From contig NZ_CP034539.1 of assembly GCF_003963535.1 (NCBI RefSeq), positions 1,240,001 through 1,304,000 of the forward strand: a stretch of 64,000 nucleotides of DNA. The letters are read 5' to 3'. Below are positions 62,901 to 64,000 of this stretch, piece by piece. Position 1 is the stretch's first letter. Each line of letters begins with the position of its first letter. This DNA comes from Streptomyces cyaneochromogenes (lineage in GTDB: Bacteria; Actinomycetota; Actinomycetes; Streptomycetales; Streptomycetaceae). Under the pieces are notes generated by a model. That model did no database searches. It saw nothing but the letters and a program-made list of their open reading frames with translations, and was not told the DNA's origin. The position numbers and the translations under genes are program-made.

Positions 62901-63367
62901 TCCGGACGGACGAGGTCCTGCGCGGCCGACTCCGCCTCCCGCTCGATCGCCTGCTGAGGCAGGCTGACCGCGCCGAGGTCACGTCCGGCGCGCAGCGTGC
63001 CGAGGCCGTGCGGGTTCTGCACGGTGTGCAGGAGTTCGTGGGCGAGCAGGCGGCGGCCCTCGTCCGTGCCGGGCTTGAAGGCGCCCTCGCGGAAGAAGAC
63101 GTCCTGGCCGACGGCGACCGCGTCCGCGCCGAGCAGGTCCGTGAGCTGTCCGGCGTCACGGCCCGTGTGCAGCCGTACGCGGCTCAGGTCATGGCCGAGC
63201 TGCTCCTCCAACTCCCGCCGCACACCCGGGTCGAGGGGCTGACCGGCGCCGCTGACGATGTCCTTGGGTTCCGGCGTGCGGGACTTGGCGGCGCGTTCCT
63301 TGCGCTTGCGGCGGCGCTGTTCGGCCGACTGTTCCGAACGGGCGTCCTGCGCCTGGGCGTTGCTCAT
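56912..63367 (-). CDS. DUF4157 eCIS effector, 2151 residues, with candidate ADP-ribosyltransferase tip
   Basis: The N-terminus (about 40-120) is a DUF4157 domain with the metalloprotease-like motif HELLHT (His110, Glu111, His114). Next comes a ~1100-residue low-complexity region rich in Glu, Lys, Ala, Pro and Gln. Residues ~1225-1565 form a long amphipathic/hydrophobic helical region (GMLADAVGDFFKGLLEAVTA and many AxxAL helices). A Lys/Pro region and a basic helical pre-toxin segment (about 1795-1856, LRGPIYYGLLQALRVWHRLT) follow. The C-terminal ~150 residues have candidate ART motifs: Arg2011 in VTRNMSQ, SPFISTT (2047-2053), and Glu2126 in TQEVLIRGSIP. GGAGGTG precedes ATG 63367, and the start overlaps the upstream stop by four bases. 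Confidence 0.85.
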   Translation of the reverse strand: MSNAQAQDARSEQSAEQRRRKRKERAAKSRTPEPKDIVSGAGQPLDPGVRRELEEQLGHDLSRVRLHTGRDAGQLTDLLGADAVAVGQDVFFREGAFKPGTDEGRRLLAHELLHTVQNPHGLGTLRAGRDLGAVSLPQQAIEREAESAAQDLVRPEAARAQGAAAEVEEGQATPGWLRYATLDADRMRAEAVDPATLVDRLANNVLRSLRGDPSDASGRVRLQLGRMSDQLADKVVDRLERRLLTSEYEQLLDLFEESGTTGPLDLQPAEVPLPEVDLFAELGVERVEWKRKQETAGGTKEKRAADAREERKDAKDRDEKAGSNRSRAQSDAATEDQEAAQRKEQEDERNASRQRAKEEQQQEDEQAAGDRERVDEAADRRTEGQQQGAEEAKEERKEQREREEADPQQASAPGADKRRRRDEQTQPAAGSRREELDPKAKAQPGPVRPEKVDERAEQRDSALSEHGLHEKDEHEDDVREEEKPLGLEAGADGEIEGSDDKGGKAAQAEPEPSIKPEDHLPDTDLDLSAVPTAEQLKPGDPEPSVPSFPTPPPTKAERIEREREQNEQEQDEDAAGPEAKAPGQDEGPVEGEAPQPEGGPVAQAEDRSAKDLQETEKPLDQEVGPDPATEDKERPEPEAEKPDPAQEQEKEQAKEPDAAEEERDPDEPTDVREEPQAARAGAEPGSRTADGAQSAAAAAAAPVTAAVTAAPVRKPAGAQTPKTPAEDRNPSPAARRAAAPPKPEREAPKAKSQVPQESAAAPAPRGPVGGSEKGPGPTTAAGPGAAPSVGQAAVSPAAEQTGGPGQSAGAAAPRPEASLEKDGGGCAPPEPAAEKDDGGGGSCGGGGEAAPEEKEQEAPDVSGQDPKAAVQTVSKLAPDQAAAAMPGVDQAADKKVGEEQQRLDAAPPTRERPSGAPQTRSAPPVAAPAAAQVSGKVERIGPESQGDKQKAKGSDKAEGEKPSAPPPPPPAVPTKGLSEAEAQNVEAAADAVPTRDPALENKTVGPAPKIRLEGASDPTRTDDQQKALKEKQSDIQSTGREDAAKPMGEDQIFPDAPQEQLTGKASGGGGGKGGALRAMSPPKAGVGKVAAEEKGGEIQGAAGQAQGDLAAKEQEQRQGEQQAKQDKQAEIDREVAQNADKQTAERGRVARETQTQREQWRAEQDKKVADADKQSDEEHTAKNKEITKARDDKDKEVDDRKGKDNEQIDKERENAEKEAEKKKEEEKPSGGFFGMLADAVGDFFKGLLEAVTAVFEAARAAVNGIIDKFKEFANAAIDFVRDLAISAINALADALIAIGDVLLAAFPELRDKFRNAIEGMRDAAIAKVNELADGLKKAVNALLDALAAGLNKLLDVLEAGLKGVIKAFQAVIEGAIKFAQAAIEALGKFAALIADIAPDPGGWISKAGSAAKTGISDHLWGAIKVAVKRWFDTKVEGILGLGKAVINVLVKGCVSLKQIGKMAWDAIIASLPMMIASLVIEKVVSMIMPAAGAILTIVQGLMAAWQSISSILAAFSKFWAYLKAVKAGPAACLFAEAVAAGVVALLDFIANFLMIRLSSATKGVGKRLQGMAQKITDGLKRTGKGAKQAAGDAVNNARGALRNANQKVSAPGAAAPKPKSAPSPGPKAPVKPKDTATPKGPAKPDPVAAKPKDAAPGKQETPGKDRTQESAKDRTPDKDQGPAGGKTPDSPTLKKKKEIEGPKPTKPKKPKSPAGKALSKAKGAVKSALKKVGNAARTLGSKLKKSKPGKALKNSASKLRDAFKKKRDQLRDRHKRRTDERKQRRDDRRRQERSPEAKQRRLSLIIERLRRTIVPLLKRGLRGPIYYGLLQALRVWHRLTRLASSGQPDFRITATLNPSGTVTPGTWDEDEDGYKVARFEPFETDPQGKKDKDLKEDDPDVAAFRRAIAGELKELDEDAPLSEVKGLCARLANKSRGIKAQQLRWLDESPDASTLLLDHPGAAISAVGRFQKQSLYEPTGEVIAQSVFMDSNGGQYVRDQKGQYVPRRVTRNMSQADLQNYKDKGISARKKGTNIAPWQHVAGAKNSPFISTTKMKEGNITDPKGEKWATAEGFEFYGTIEIDLAHINPDYILDLTTRKGQQEWNLKAPGKKIMQQALRDVVRTQEVLIRGSIPKDAIKLIIDKNGKRVTS

Positions 63368-63672
63368 CGCGACACCTCCCCGTGGCCGCTGAGTCCCTCG
63401 TGCACGACGCGGGCCAGCTCCTGTCCGAGGCGGCGGGCGGACAGTCCGGAGGGCAACGGGGGGAGGCCCGTGAGCGCGTCGACGGCAAGAGCGCCGTCGG
63501 CCGCCAGCGGGACGCCGTGCGCGCGGACCAGGCGGCTCAGCTCCTGCTCGAACGCGGCCGAGACCCGCTCGGGGTCGGCGCGGAAACCCTGCAGGGCGAG
63601 TTCGCCGATCTCCACCCGGATCGCGCTCGGTTCCCTGCTGACGTCCCGGTTGACGTCCCTGTTCACACCCAC
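63364..63672 (-). CDS. Small eCIS-associated protein
   Basis: A 102-residue protein (IRVEIGELALQGFRADPERV, then FEQELSRLVRAHGVPLAADG, then SARRLGQELARVVHEGLSGH) of a type often found between the AAA+ ATPase and effector genes of eCIS loci. The role is unknown. GTG 63672 overlaps the ATPase stop by ten bases; GTG 63666 (GTGA overlap) is equally possible. Its N-terminus repeats NRDVNRDVSRE. Confidence 0.6.
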   Translation of the reverse strand: MGVNRDVNRDVSREPSAIRVEIGELALQGFRADPERVSAAFEQELSRLVRAHGVPLAADGALAVDALTGLPPLPSGLSARRLGQELARVVHEGLSGHGEVSR

Positions 63673-64000
63673 CCGCGGACCTCCGTCGGCGTCAGGGAGC
63701 GCTCCAGCTTGAGGTATTCGGTGCGGGCCGCGGCCAGCATGTGCCGCATCTGCAGCCGGTCGCCCTCCTCCGCGGCGAGGAACGCCCCGGACAGCGCGAT
63801 GTTGCGGATCGAGCCGCCTGCGACGGTGAGCTGCGCGAGCAGGCCCGGGTCGATGTCCTTGACGGGTGCCTGCGACGGCAGCACCCGGCGCCAGATCTCG
63901 GCGCGCTCGTGCTCGGCCGGGAAGGGGAAGTCGACGACGAAGCGGATACGGCGCATGAAGGCGGTGTCGAGGGCCTTCTTCATGTTGGTGGTGAGGATGG
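63663..64000 (-). CDS. AAA+ ATPase of the eCIS (C-terminal part, cut by window edge)
   Basis: Only the last ~112 residues are in the window. ILTTNMKKALDTAFMRRIRF is the sensor 1/arginine finger region, VVDFPFPAEHERAEIWRRVL follows, and AGGSIRNIALSGAFLAAEEG is sensor 2. This is the C-terminal half of the Afp15-like ATPase present in essentially all eCIS clusters, probably used in assembly or disassembly. The gene continues beyond 64000, where sheath and tube genes should follow upstream. Confidence 0.88.
   Translation of the reverse strand, partial: ILTTNMKKALDTAFMRRIRFVVDFPFPAEHERAEIWRRVLPSQAPVKDIDPGLLAQLTVAGGSIRNIALSGAFLAAEEGDRLQMRHMLAAARTEYLKLERSLTPTEVRGWV

Noticed and set aside
58604..63712. 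A 1702-codon open frame on the plus strand opposite the DUF4157 effector gene
   Set aside because: It is the antisense shadow of a GC-rich gene: Leu/Arg/Gly-rich, with no ribosome binding site or domain, while the minus frame has DUF4157, overlaps and motifs.
1..64000. tRNA, rRNA, IS elements, integrases or attachment sites
   Set aside because: I saw no cloverleaf-like sequence, transposase motif or att-type duplication on either strand, although short elements could be missed by eye.

Overview
The window is chromosomal DNA of a high-GC actinomycete, almost certainly a Streptomyces. The reasons are roughly 70% G+C coding sequence with third-position GC bias, many GTG starts, densely packed genes, secreted plant cell wall enzymes with CBM2 and Tat/Sec signals, DasR-like and CebR-like operator sequences, and several typically streptomycete families (Rv1733c-like, DUF5997, DUF6214-like, LVIVD). 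No rRNA, tRNA, IS element or CRISPR array was seen. Family names come from reading motifs; no database search was run.

Layout. 1-13.5 kb: housekeeping and accessory genes (HAD hydrolase, TetR regulator, a divergent LVIVD/DUF305 secreted pair, ferredoxin reductase, NCS2 purine/pyrimidine permease, an ArsR regulator divergent from an old-yellow-enzyme, and a very large P-type ATPase). 13.5-17.2 kb: a plant-polysaccharide island with a CBM2 esterase and two pectate lyases (PL1, PL3) around an intergenic region that carries a CebR-like box and a LacI-type operator inside a recognisable promoter. 17.3-25.3 kb: PaaX-type regulator, AidB-like acyl-CoA dehydrogenase, a gene-free 69-bp tandem-repeat tract, uracil-DNA glycosylase translationally coupled to an N-acetylglucosamine-kinase-like protein, and a CbiX-like protein. 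25.4-36.7 kb: lactonase with a DasR-like site, NmrA-type oxidoreductase, a decayed nitroreductase, MarR and FUSC transporter genes, Lrp regulator, HAD phosphatase, a small Tat-exported protein, a LysR effector domain without HTH paired with DUF5997, DyP peroxidase, and a SCO0854/MXAN_6230-like protein. 36.8-40.7 kb: the phenylacetyl-CoA epoxidase operon paaABCDE, reading left.

40.9-64 kb (open at the right edge): most of an extracellular contractile injection system (eCIS, headless phage-tail-like particle), 15 genes all on the minus strand and mostly overlapping by 1-8 bases. In transcription order they encode an AAA+ ATPase (cut by the window edge), a small protein, a 2151-residue DUF4157 protein ending in a candidate ADP-ribosyltransferase toxin domain, a HEAT-like protein that may be its immunity partner, a tube-associated protein, a LysM protein, gpD hub, gpV spike, PAAR-like tip, gp25, two large J-like baseplate proteins, a P2-gpI-like protein with a beta-helix-like middle, a DUF6519 protein, and a peptidoglycan amidase. 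The sheath and tube genes are not in the window and should lie beyond 64000. A 10-bp-stem hairpin separates the eCIS operon from the paa operon.

The most interesting parts are the AT-richer toxin tip of the DUF4157 protein with its neighbour, the amidase closing the eCIS operon, the carbohydrate-linked operators, and several short tandem-repeat tracts.
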